Source: Epiperipatus broadwayi (Eukaryota > Onychophora > Udeonychophora > Euonychophora > Peripatidae). Taken from it: DNA of 64,000 nucleotides. The stretch covers positions 2,232,001 to 2,296,000 of the forward strand of contig JAQFVV010012531.1 in the NCBI GenBank assembly GCA_028023455.1. The letters are read 5' to 3'. The notes beneath the pieces are model-generated. The model had not been told where the DNA came from. It searched no databases and saw only the letters and a program-made list of their open reading frames with translations. A program made the position numbers and the translations under genes. Every line of letters begins with the position of its first letter. Position 1 is the first letter of the stretch. Of the stretch, positions 25,601-37,600 are shown one piece after another.

Positions 25601-28600
25601 AATCAAATATAGTATATAATCATAAACTATAATTGTACATTTTATATTAATATGGGTGCATCTATTTTTAAATCCCTAAGTCTAATAATATGTTTGCTAA
25701 TTTAGAAATAACAATTCCTTGAGCGATTGTGTAAAAATTTTAGGGATGGAATGTGTAAGAAAAATAGAAGGGATATTACAATTTTGCATTAAAAAAAAAA
25801 TCTTTTAAACCACATTTAATACTAAGGTTTGCAAAAAGAAAAAAAAATATGGCAGATAAAACAAAATACACATCACATTTTTTTTCACATTTCAGCCATA
25901 TGACTGATGCTTTAGAAAGTTTAAAATAATATGCTTGTTAAAGGATACTGTGAATTGCCTCTTGTGCCTAATCGACGAGGTTTCATGTTTGGAAATACCC
26001 ATTTCATCACTTTACCAAAGTCCGCTTGCGATAAAGTCACCAAACTATGAATATGGCAGTAATTCCTACAATAAATAAAATTATTAAATATCAATAAATA
26101 ATTATATTAATTATTTATACTGCTTGTAAAATATATAAGTCAAAAGCAATTAAGGAATTAAATAATCTTTTATTAAGAATATATATATATATATTGTACC
26201 AATCGGAATGAAAGTGAAGATCGAATCTAACCGCAAAACAATATCTGCACTACAAGGGCGCCATCTAGGCATTTAAACCTAGAAAAATCTATAGAGTAGG
26301 CAGACACGCGCTGTTAAGATTCCACTTTCTTTAAATATTCCGACCGTTAGCCCAAGTCACTAGCTCAGTGAGTAGCAGAGATAACAAAATATAACTTAAT
26401 TTTATATCTTAAATATAAAAGAATAAAAGCCACTGCCAGAAATTAACACATAAAATATTTATTTACGCACATATAAAATCATTCTAAACTTGAGGAATAG
26501 GTTTAACATTTTTAGATTTTTATATTCTCATTACTCTTTAATTTTACATTTATATAAATTTCAATGATTTTAATTTTTTTTTTATTTAGATTGTCAAGTA
26601 TGAATAGACTGCATAGATCTGCCTTTGAAAATAAAACATTCTATCCCTATTTAACCCTAGGCTAATATTCGCAGTCAAACTGGCATCAATCCATCCGATA
26701 CATTTATGTATTCAATGTAGCATGAAAATACAACAGCACAAAGATACTATACTGTCAGGAATGGACGTCTGAACAATATAGTTTAAGAAAACATTGACTC
26801 TTGTCTAATACAGGAATATGACGTCTGTATAGCAAGAAGAACAATAAAATAAAAACTCCATAGGAAGGGACCGCGATCCTTTTTGCCGACTTACAATCCC
26901 ATCCATAGGCAAAGGGTTGGTGCGGTGTATACAGCGATTCTGCACGTAGCGAAACTCATACTACATCTACTAATTACACAAATATATCCAATCCATTGAC
27001 CCAATTCAACAACGACACAAATAACCTAAGATTTCCCTCCCCTAATATAACTTTACAAATCTATATAGCCATTCACACCCGACTTAATTTTAACATTTAA
27101 ATACGTTCGCACAGATTGTTTAAAAATGTTGGGTATAAATCGATTATATAGATTCCACGGTCAAAAACATTTCAAAATAAACATAAACGATCAAAATACA
27201 AAATTATTGATACCGACAATCGCAGAGGGAAACTTATAAGTAACCCAATAGTATTCACCATAAGATACTTGCGTTGTCACCAATAACTTAAAAGACATCC
27301 GAATAAATACATTTTAGATACTCACCGTAAGGTATCATTATTTATCGAATGTCTATATATTCTGATCAAATATGAAAACCAAAATATAATTAACCGCAAA
27401 CGAATCCATGCAAGCATCTATAAGCAACTTAAAATTTACTCATTTAAAATTTAACAATAAATATCAATACAATAAATAATAAATGGAAATGATTTTTTTT
27501 TATCAAACGCACACATATATAAAATTTCACATTATCAATTTAGTTGACACATAGGTCAGAGAAAAGTTCCTTTTTATAAAAATAAATTTACTTATCAATC
27601 TTTAAAGTTCTTAATTAATGTTATGATTTTTAACAATTGTTCAGTTCTATTGCTTACGGTAAAGAAGTCCCTGTTCCCGTTGGCAATTCCCACGCAGACT
27701 TTCCTGGAAGACCGGTCTGATGTTTTGGAAGTGGCAGTTGCTGGTTCTGTCCTGGTATCAGTCTTTGCATTTTTAAATAAGTGAGTGAGGACGACAAGTG
27801 CGTCTTGTCGCCAGACCCACCAAAATCAAGTTGGAAAAAGCTCTCTCTGCCTGGAACTCAATATTTTTTTTCTTTTTATAGTCCTCCTATGGATTCCATG
27901 AACAAAAACATCACTGTTCTGTTTTTTTCGTTATGGTCCGGGCCTTTATTTGGCTTCCATTGGTCAAGCTAAAACCCCTTTCTTCTCTTATCTAACTTTC
28001 CATCTGACTTTTTAATTAAACAGCTTTTAGATAATTAATAAACAATCATTTCCATTTATAGATTACAGGAATTAATTAATACCTGTTTTTATTTTAACTT
28101 ACGTTATTTTTTTTTTTTATTAAAATACTTTTATAAATCTTTTTTTTACAAAAAAAATCCATTCAAATACCTTTTTTTATTTATTAAAAAAATATTTTTA
28201 AAGTTTAGCATCATTCCCGTACGTATAACAAACATTTTTAATTTTAGCGTTTAGTTTTTTTTTTTACTTTTATTTTTAATACACTTATTTTTATATGCGA
28301 ACTTAAAAGTTTTTTTATTTTAAATTAATGTAACGACATATTTATATATCGTTACAATATATATATATTACTTTTAAATATTGTACAATTTTTTTTTATA
28401 TATATTTATAACNNNNNNNNNNNNNNNNNNNNNNNNNNNNNNNNNNNNNNNNNNNNNNNNNNNNNNNNNNNNNNNNNNNNNNNNNNNNNNNNNNNNNNNN
28501 NNNNNNNNNNNNNNNNNNNNNNNNNNNNNNNNNNNNNNNNNNNNNNNNNNNNNNNNNNNNNNNNNNNNNNNNNNNNNNNNNNNNNNNNNNNNNNNNNNNN

Positions 28601-31600
28601 NNNNNNNNNNNNNNNNNNNNNNNNNNNNNNNNNNNNNNNNNNNNNNNNNNNNNNNNNNNNNNNNNNNNNNNNNNNNNNNNNNNNNNNNNNNNNNNNNNNN
28701 NNNNNNNNNNNNNNNNNNNNNNNNNNNNNNNNNNNNNNNNNNNNNNNNNNNNNNNNNNNNNNNNNNNNNNNNNNNNNNNNNNNNNNNNNNNNNNNNNNNN
28801 NNNNNNNNNNNNNNNNNNNNNNNNNNNNNNNNNNNNNNNNNNNNNNNNNNNNNNNNNNNNNNNNNNNNNNNNNNNNNNNNNNNNNNNNNNNNNNNNNNNN
28901 NNNNNNNNNNNNGAACATTGTACAATTTTTTTTATATATATATTTATAACCAGCACATTAATAGTGGTTTTTTGACATCATGCGGCCAGAAAAGAAAATA
29001 TATACCGGCATAACATTTTTTCTTTTATTTGTAGAACTAAAAAACATATTAAGTATTTAAGAAAAAGTTAATGTCTTTTTTATAGTTTTGTAAGACAAAA
29101 AAAAATAGAATTATTAGTTTAAAAGGAGTCAAATTATTGATTCCCAATTTCAAATTATTTGTAATTTGAGATAGCTGATCATATTGTTGTCTACCATTTC
29201 ATTAAAGATGGGAGAATACAATTTGCTAAAAATCATGATTTCGGAGAGGGGTTGATAGATATCTCAAAAGATTATAATCAAAAAATATAGTTGAAAAATC
29301 AATGTTTAATGAGACTGACAGACATTAAAGAAGTATAGCCAAAAATATGTTCAGTTTTCTTTGTATGTGTATAAATAAAGATTTTTTGCAGAGATATGTA
29401 AAAAAAGATGGAAAATTTTCTCTTATTAATCTCAATAATGCTAAAATATTTAATGTAACTTTTGCATTAAATAATACCATTCAATGACAATATACATTTC
29501 ATCAACTCCATCACTAATTCATTAGTTGAACTAGAATGTTGAATGCATATTCCTTACAGAATCACATCAGTAACAGTGATATATGTGTGTGTTTCAAAAT
29601 TTGTGATGATATTTTAGTTGTAATTATATTTTGATCTATTTCCACCATCTAATATTTAATGTTTTTAGAAAAATTCAAACTCTGTTTAAACTTTTCAAAT
29701 ACATTGAACTGTCAATAATAGCAAACAGATTATGTATCTTAACATTCTCCTCTCCAAGTGTCACATGATCAATGACAGTATTAACATGAGAATTGAACCA
29801 GTGACTTTAGATTTGTCAATATTGAATTTAAAGTAATGTTCTATCTACTTAGGTTATTCTACCAAAAGCTCTATATCTAAAGCTTAAAGGCTGATGTCAA
29901 AACACATACTTTTACGTAGCAAAATCTCAATTTCTACTTTAAAACTGTTAAGGAGATTTTATTACATAACAACTTATGTTTTGAGATCTTTCTCATTATC
30001 TAAGTAAATTGTACACACACAGAGAGAAAAAAAAATTCTAGTATATTTTTCTATAAAGGTATAATTATTATTCTAGCCCCAGTGATTGGGCTGGTAAAAT
30101 ATATAGGTATTTAAATTATTAGTTTGTTTGGATGCAGAGTTCTCTAAGTAAAGTTTGACTTTGAATTATTAAGATCAGAAGAGAAATTCTTCCATCTTTT
30201 TTATTTATATTGATATATATATACAAATTATTTTTAAATATGTGATATTTTTTAGTATATATTCATACATAGTATATATATATACACCATGATATTTTTT
30301 CATTACTTAAATGGAAGTAATGCAGTGATGTTTTAGCACTAACTTTAATAATTATTCATATTCAAGTAATTTCATTTACCCACAACTAATATAAACTTAC
30401 GCATAATCAGTATAAACTTCTTTCTTTGGTATAGAGATTTCTGGATCCTCCTCTAAATGACTCTTAACCCAAATATTGGCTTGGGCATGTTCTGATTTGC
30501 ATAAGGATGGGTTGCCATTTCTAAAAAAAAAAAATATAATATCAAATAATGGCAATAAATAATTGAATAGTTATTGCTCAGGTAATCATGTGACATTCAA
30601 GCAGCAAGGTGATAGATATGGTTTTAATGCAAAAACCAAGAACCTTTAAGACATACTACTACTGCATTAAACTGCAGCCAGTAATGAATTAATAAGATTC
30701 AGCACAGCAGTAGATTGACGAATTTGGAGTTAAAAGTTCCAGAACTGAATCTCAGTTAAGTAACGTAAAAAAAAAAAAGCCCAACCTCGGATAACATTAA
30801 TTAAATGGAAATGACAAATTTGCTATTAGGCTGCTCAAACATTAGATGACTTCCCAAGCAATTGATTATACAATTACAAATTACTTTTTTTTTTTACTGA
30901 CTAAAAAAAATCAGTCATTATCCTCTATGCAAACAAACATATATATGTACTGCAGACCTAACAAATGGGTTGTCACTTTAAATTATGTGCAAATAAATCT
31001 GGAAAAATATGAAATCCAATCATTATGCACAGTATGTAGCAGTGCTATAATACTATATAAAAAAATGGCAAATCATTTTGCATTGTAGGCACATTTGAAA
31101 CTTCTTTCATTATCTATTTTAGATTATTGTCAATAATCCATGCAAACAGAAAGCTGCTCAAACTATATTAATACTATAATTAAATGTTATATTTGTGTGG
31201 ATTATAAGCAGTGCTTCAAGGCAGTTGATGAAGACAATTATTCTTGATTATATGTATATTTGCATAATGATTTAATTTTTTCATACATTATAGCAGTCTT
31301 CTCCGGGTTTAATTACGTAAAGTGAAGTAATGCAGATTTTCTTGGTCTCACTTGTATGATAATGAGATGGAAAAAAGTACATGAGCAAAATAAAGTCTTC
31401 CCAAGAATAGATAATGGCAATGGGTACTTTGATTCTGCATTCTTTCATAAGTAATAATCATGACATGATGACGAAAATTTTAAATTCAGTACATACTTTC
31501 CAAAAGATTATTTTGTATAAGAACGACTAGCAATTAATAAATTAATGTCTATGTCTGCATTTATATTACCAACATCATTTTCAAAAGTAACTTACCCATT

Positions 31601-34600
31601 GAAAGGCATTCTTTTTGAGCTTAATATAGTTTACATAATAAACATCCAGAACACTTCGTTATCCTGTCAATCTATTCCACATGTGATTCTTAAGTCACTT
31701 ATAATCTCTTAGGCTCGTATTGAACTATTTTAGGTCTTTTATAATATTTTATGATCTAGTTCAGAACTTCAATTGTACATCTATTTATTTTATATTATTT
31801 ATTCATATATAATTTTAGAAAGAAAAAATATAAATATAAGTTAGAATAAAAGAAGCAATGTATGCGGGATTTGAACTCAGACTTTCACACGACCCTCAAC
31901 TCTCCATGCCATCTCATATTGCTGACCCACTTGATCACACATATGTTGAAAAGATAAATAATTTTCTGCATCCCCCCCCCCCGATTTGTAAAATAATTAA
32001 TTTTAAAGAAACGATAACCTTCCTGTTTTAATATTAAAAGAGAAGAGAGAGGAAACCAAATAGATATCTTTTAAATTAGCAATTAGAATGCTTTATGTTT
32101 CAATGTCATAATTTAAAGTTTTAAAAGAAAAAGAAAATATTTCCAAATTGAGGATTATATCAACAACAGTTGGATAGATGTATGTATATGGATGAATCCT
32201 ATGCAAACTGATATCTAACGATGAATATTGTATTATTATTGTGCATCTTAATACATTATTTAAAATAATTCAGCAAGTTATTTCCTTTGCATTAATAACA
32301 AGGCTGGAATATTTAAGATATAATGACTGATAATTTATTTTATATTCATACATGAAAGCTTGAACTATATATGTGCATATTTGAATGTGTATTCATTCTG
32401 ATAGCAGAGATCGTTGATGAAATAAATTGTTATAAGATTTATATGACTAAAATGATATCATGTTGAGAAGTATTGAGATCTGACATTTAGAGTAATAAGA
32501 AAATATTTATTCCTAAGAAGATTTTCACTTAAATAATTCAGATTTTCAATTGGATGGACGGTTGAAAAGTTGGAATGTGGAGCCTGTCCATTAAAGTATG
32601 AGGTTTGGCTATCTTAATATATATCGGAGCACTTATAGCATATATGTGTAGAAATGGTAATCTGGACCAACTGATGATTGCTGGTTTAGCATGAAATACG
32701 TATATTGGTGATTTTTATCTTTTCAACATATGTGTGTTCAAGTGTATCAGTATTATGAGATAGTGTGGAGAGTGGTGGTTGTATGAATGTCTGTGCTCAT
32801 ATACCCTATATATTAAATAGTAAAGATAAGGTTTATATAAATATATTACAAGTATAAAATAGAGAATAATATTTGAAGTTAAATAATAATGAAGATCCAG
32901 CAGTAGTTTTTAAGTTATGTGTTTATGAATCGATCTTCTGACTGAGATGAAGTATTCATTTGAACATTAATGTTTTGATATAAAAGTAAAAAGTATTCAT
33001 GTATTTCATAATATAGAACTATTGAGATTTAACTATACTATTGCAGTCTATTTATTGTCATCCTAATATATTGCTTATTATTTTAGTATAATGAAGTATA
33101 AAGATGATAAAAGTTTCTATACTTGTCTAGGATAGAATAGCTTTAATATGGTTTGGCAAAGGGTAGTTAAAATGAATAAATGTCGAGATGTATCATGTTC
33201 CATCAGCACACATATTACATTTAGAAATGTGAGTAGTGAGTTCAAAATCAAATTAAAATTAATAAAAGAATGAAGATATAGTTAAAATTATGGACAATGA
33301 AAGAGCTAAATTTAAAGTGGTAAACCTTATTTAACTGAGAATAAATAATAACTGGGTAGTTATAATTATATGTATGAGTAATAAAGACTTAATAAAAAGC
33401 ATTCATATTTAATCTGTTTTGTGTGGAGTTTACTTTTATATAGGCAAACCTGAGATGGAGATCAAGGCATCTACAGGCCAAACAAGAAATCAATACTGGG
33501 CTAAAAGACAAAGTATGATATTGTGTGGACATCTATTTGGTTCTTCATGAATTAAATAGATGCTACTAGGGAGATCACTTTTAAAGTCCACACACACATG
33601 CATGTTCTACTTATTAGATTTTTATGGTGATAATGATTGATTATTATTATTTAAATGGACTGTTCTTAGACCATTACAATACAAAAGTCCTCCATCTTTT
33701 TATCAGAATAAAACTTATCGAAAGATAAATCTGAATTAACTGTATTTAACATTTTCTATTATGTTAAAATAACTATTCATGTTGCTCTAAAGATTTCAGT
33801 ATCAATTATTAGTTGAATAACATAAAAAAAAATCATTTTAATCTAAATAAATAACTGATAAATGCTTAATCTACCATTGGAATGTTCAAACTTTGATTAA
33901 TATACTGAGCAATCAACTATATGATTATTTATTTAATTCCATGGTAATAGCAGTTGTAATGACAAGAGTATATGGGGTGAACATTAAAAAATTAATCTCA
34001 TTTCAATTCCATTAAAAGAGAATTACAAGGTTTTCTTTGCTTAATGCCAAACTTCTCTCAGCAACATATATATAAATATATCACTAAAAGCCTGTCAACA
34101 CTTAGAACAATCCCAATATCAATAACAATTTCAAACTGTTGTCAAGGCAACCTTCTTTTAACAATAAATTAATGGTCCAATATATTTATATAGACACTAA
34201 AGATTGAAACTTGTCCACAGAGATTGTAATTACTGATACAAAAAAGTTTCTTTAAACAGATAAATATAATCTGTTCTGAATGCAGACTAATAAATATCAA
34301 TTATAGCATTACAAACTGCAATTATAATTTTCAAATTGCACCCAAAGTATTACTTAAATAATAAGTGTAATAATGCTCAAGTAAGTAATCATTAAAAGCC
34401 ACTCAATACTTAGTCAATCCCAATATCAATAACAATCAGCAATTTCGAACTGTTGTCAAGGCAACCTCCTTTTAATAATAAAGGTGGAATCCACCTTTAT
34501 TAATGATCCAATATATTTATATAGACACGAAAGATTGCAACTTGACCATAGAGATCTGTTCTGAATGTAGATTCATAAATAGTCAATTATAATATTACAA

Positions 34601-37600
34601 ACTGCAATTATAATTTTCAAATTGCACCCAAAGTATTACTTAAATAATAATAATTAATATTTTCAATCTCAATGGTCAAGTTGCAATTTTTAGTGTCTAT
34701 ATAAATACATTGGACCATTAATAAAGGTGGAATTCCACCTTTATTGTTAAAAGGAGGTTACCCTTAATACCAGTTTGAAAATGTTAATTGTTATTGATAT
34801 TGTCTAAGTGTTGACTGGCTTTTAATGATTACTTACAAACCCATTTAGCCTTGAGTAGTATTACACTTATATGTATATATTATAATAACAAAAACAATAA
34901 ATATAATGGTAATTAACTATTATATACAGTCTTTCAATCCACAGAAGTACTTTCGGTTAATTCCTTAACCCTCCTCAACTGCCATTAAAGTTAAAAAACA
35001 TAACGGAAACAAATGCCATCAACTCAAATATAGATGAATTGAGATGCAATATAGAAAAAGATTAAACAAGCATGAATTGTAAAACATATGTTTGAAAAGT
35101 AAAATAATAGTGATTTAATGACTGCTTCAGTTTTCTTGGATCATGAAAGGACATGTAAATATAAATTTAAATTTGATATTGAAAGTGTTAAGATTCTTCA
35201 TGAAGAGAAAATCCATAATAAAAGAAAAATTAAGGAGGCAAGTTTAATATATGTACATATATATACTTTTATTCCTAAATTTTTAAATTTGTATTCATAT
35301 ACTAAAAACACATAATAGTTAACATTCCATTAATCTTCAAATGACTTACATAAAATATGTATCTAAAAAATCAAAAATATAATAATACTATTCTTATAAA
35401 ACTCCATTCTCCAAATAACCCTAAGGAAAAATGTATTACGTTTAGTAAGTACTTACTGTTTAGATGGGATATCACTGTTTGTACTGCCAGTAGGAAGCCT
35501 AAGATATAAAAGTAGCTTCTCAGGATCTGTTAAATGGCCAACTTCTTCCTGTAACATTTAAAGACAATAGAAAATATGTATATAATAAATGAAAACATTT
35601 TAAATGTTCTCTATCAGTTTCATATGAAAATAAGAGATTAGATGCTATATATAATTATCTGAATTGTTAACTATAAGATTCACGGGACTGATTCTAAGAA
35701 AACTTTAATTATTGTAAGCCTTCAAATACCATTTTAATCACATTCAGAATAGGCACTTACTTATATTAGTAAGATCATATTTGGTTTAAAGTATAATGAA
35801 AAATGAAATATATTGTCACAGTATAAAAAATAGGAGTTAATAAGGGAGCATCTGGAGTTATAAAGTCCCACAATTGGGTAACCATTTGTAACAGTACACT
35901 ACATTAGGGCTGAATTATGAGATGGGAAATCATCATCATCCCCAAATAAACAAAATATAAAATTAAATTTAAAAGGAATAAGATTAGAAATCAGCACAGA
36001 ACTCATTATGAGTTCACCAGCATTATACAAAAGTAATAATCATTCATCATCATGAATGATCAGCAATAAAAATAAATCAACAGTCAATCTTGTGCTGGAT
36101 TTGAAAGTGGTCCACTATAGACCAGACTAATTATTTAGCTACTACCAAATCTAGGCAGGAATACAAACAAATACTTATCTGGATGCACATACTTAGGTGC
36201 TACTACATCAAAATACAATAAGTCAAATAATGCTGAGATATTAAAAAACATCCTGATCTTCATCAATGCTATGGCCACTTAGTACCATTAATATATTGGT
36301 CAACTATAAACTTAATATCTAATTATTACTAAAATAAAATTTAGTGCATGGACTTTAAAGGATATATTTTTGTGCCATGCAATATTAGAGAAGTAATGAA
36401 ATCATCATCAACTGGATATCCATAACACTAAACCTAAACCCCCAACCCATATAAAATAACTGTTATGCAAAAATCTAGCTCAGGAAGCAAGAACTCTATG
36501 AACTATTACTGTCAGCAAGAAATAAATAAATAAATAAAGCAGCTTATTATAAATTACTTTAATTATGGTGTCCAGGCGCCATATTGAATTTTTTTAAAAA
36601 GTGACCTGAGACACAATTTTCACAATAATTTCAGTTTTAATAATGTTTGAGCAAAAAACTTTACATTGATAGAAACTAGAAAAACTAAGGAAAACAATAA
36701 GTCTAAGATAAATAGTGATTACCATTTTAAAAATAAAAAAAAAGAAATTTCAACATCCAACATAATTATTACTTTATTGTTTGTTCATAATTTCTAATTC
36801 ATCATTAATTAAGTTTAAATTATATCTTCAGAAATAATTTCTTTGTATTCCTCACAAAATTATCTTTCAAACCATATATAATACTTCTTACCGAGATAAT
36901 CCATAGCTTCAGAATCTCCAAAAGTATTCACATAAGAATGCTTCATTTTTATCTTGTACCCCAAAAGTTGATAAATCTCAAAGGTGTCTATAAGAAAAAG
37001 ATTCATCCTAATAAAAGATACAAACAAATCATTTTCAGAAGATGGATATGCATTTGTCATCATAGTAATTGGCTTCTTGTCTATCTAAAACTAGAAATTG
37101 TAGGCTACTGTCTGTATCACTGATAAAATGAGTTTCATCTCATATATTTTTTGTGTACCTCAGTGGTGTTTATATTTTTTATGCACACCAGTGATGCTAT
37201 CTTGTTATATTTATTGTCTCACACAGATATAATTTATTTGCATATAGTTCATTTGTTAGCAATAGACTTGAAAGTGTGATGCAAGATGTGGCAAAACTAC
37301 TACAGTATGAGTATCAAGGAATAGGCAAGAATCAGAATGATTCTTTGCCTGCATATAATCCCATGTATTATATGCATAACCATTGAAATCTCTCTTTATT
37401 GGTTTTATGTGTTTGTATTTTCACATGGTACTATGCCCAGTAAATTATGTGATTGCTTTATCAACTGCAACCTTCAATCCTTCTGTACATTTGATTATCA
37501 GTTTTTAAAATTTACACTGCACTGCTCTATATATGTAAATCATTACTTGTCATACAACCTTTCTGTACATTTGATTACCAGATTTTAAAATTTACATTGT

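Larger units (their letters stand above)
26066..30400 (-). other. RFX7-like intron, 4.3 kb, with assembly gap
   Basis: It holds the 2.2-kb repeat copy A (26.2-28.4 kb), a 500-N gap and the interspersed repeat at 29.6-29.9 kb. The stretch 28.95-29.6 kb is AT-rich with nothing recognised, and 29.9-30.4 kb contains only TA-rich sequence. Confidence 0.75.
30521..35456 (-). other. RFX7-like intron, 4.9 kb
   Basis: AT-rich intron with SINE-like copies near 31.9 and 32.7 kb and a multi-unit repeat at 34.06-34.87 kb. A 10-12 C homopolymer lies near 31973. The stretches 30.9-31.8 and 32.8-34.0 kb hold nothing I can name. Confidence 0.75.

Noticed and set aside
28374-29013. Four long frames of 170-210 codons on both strands
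   Set aside because: They consist of unknown residues across the 500-N gap.
34476-34503. Short palindrome as a possible transcription terminator
   Set aside because: It is part of a repeated non-coding family in a eukaryotic intron, so a bacterial-style terminator makes no sense.
36510-36545. AAAT microsatellite and other TA or CA runs across the window
   Set aside because: Ordinary simple repeats of an AT-rich genome; nothing distinguishes them.
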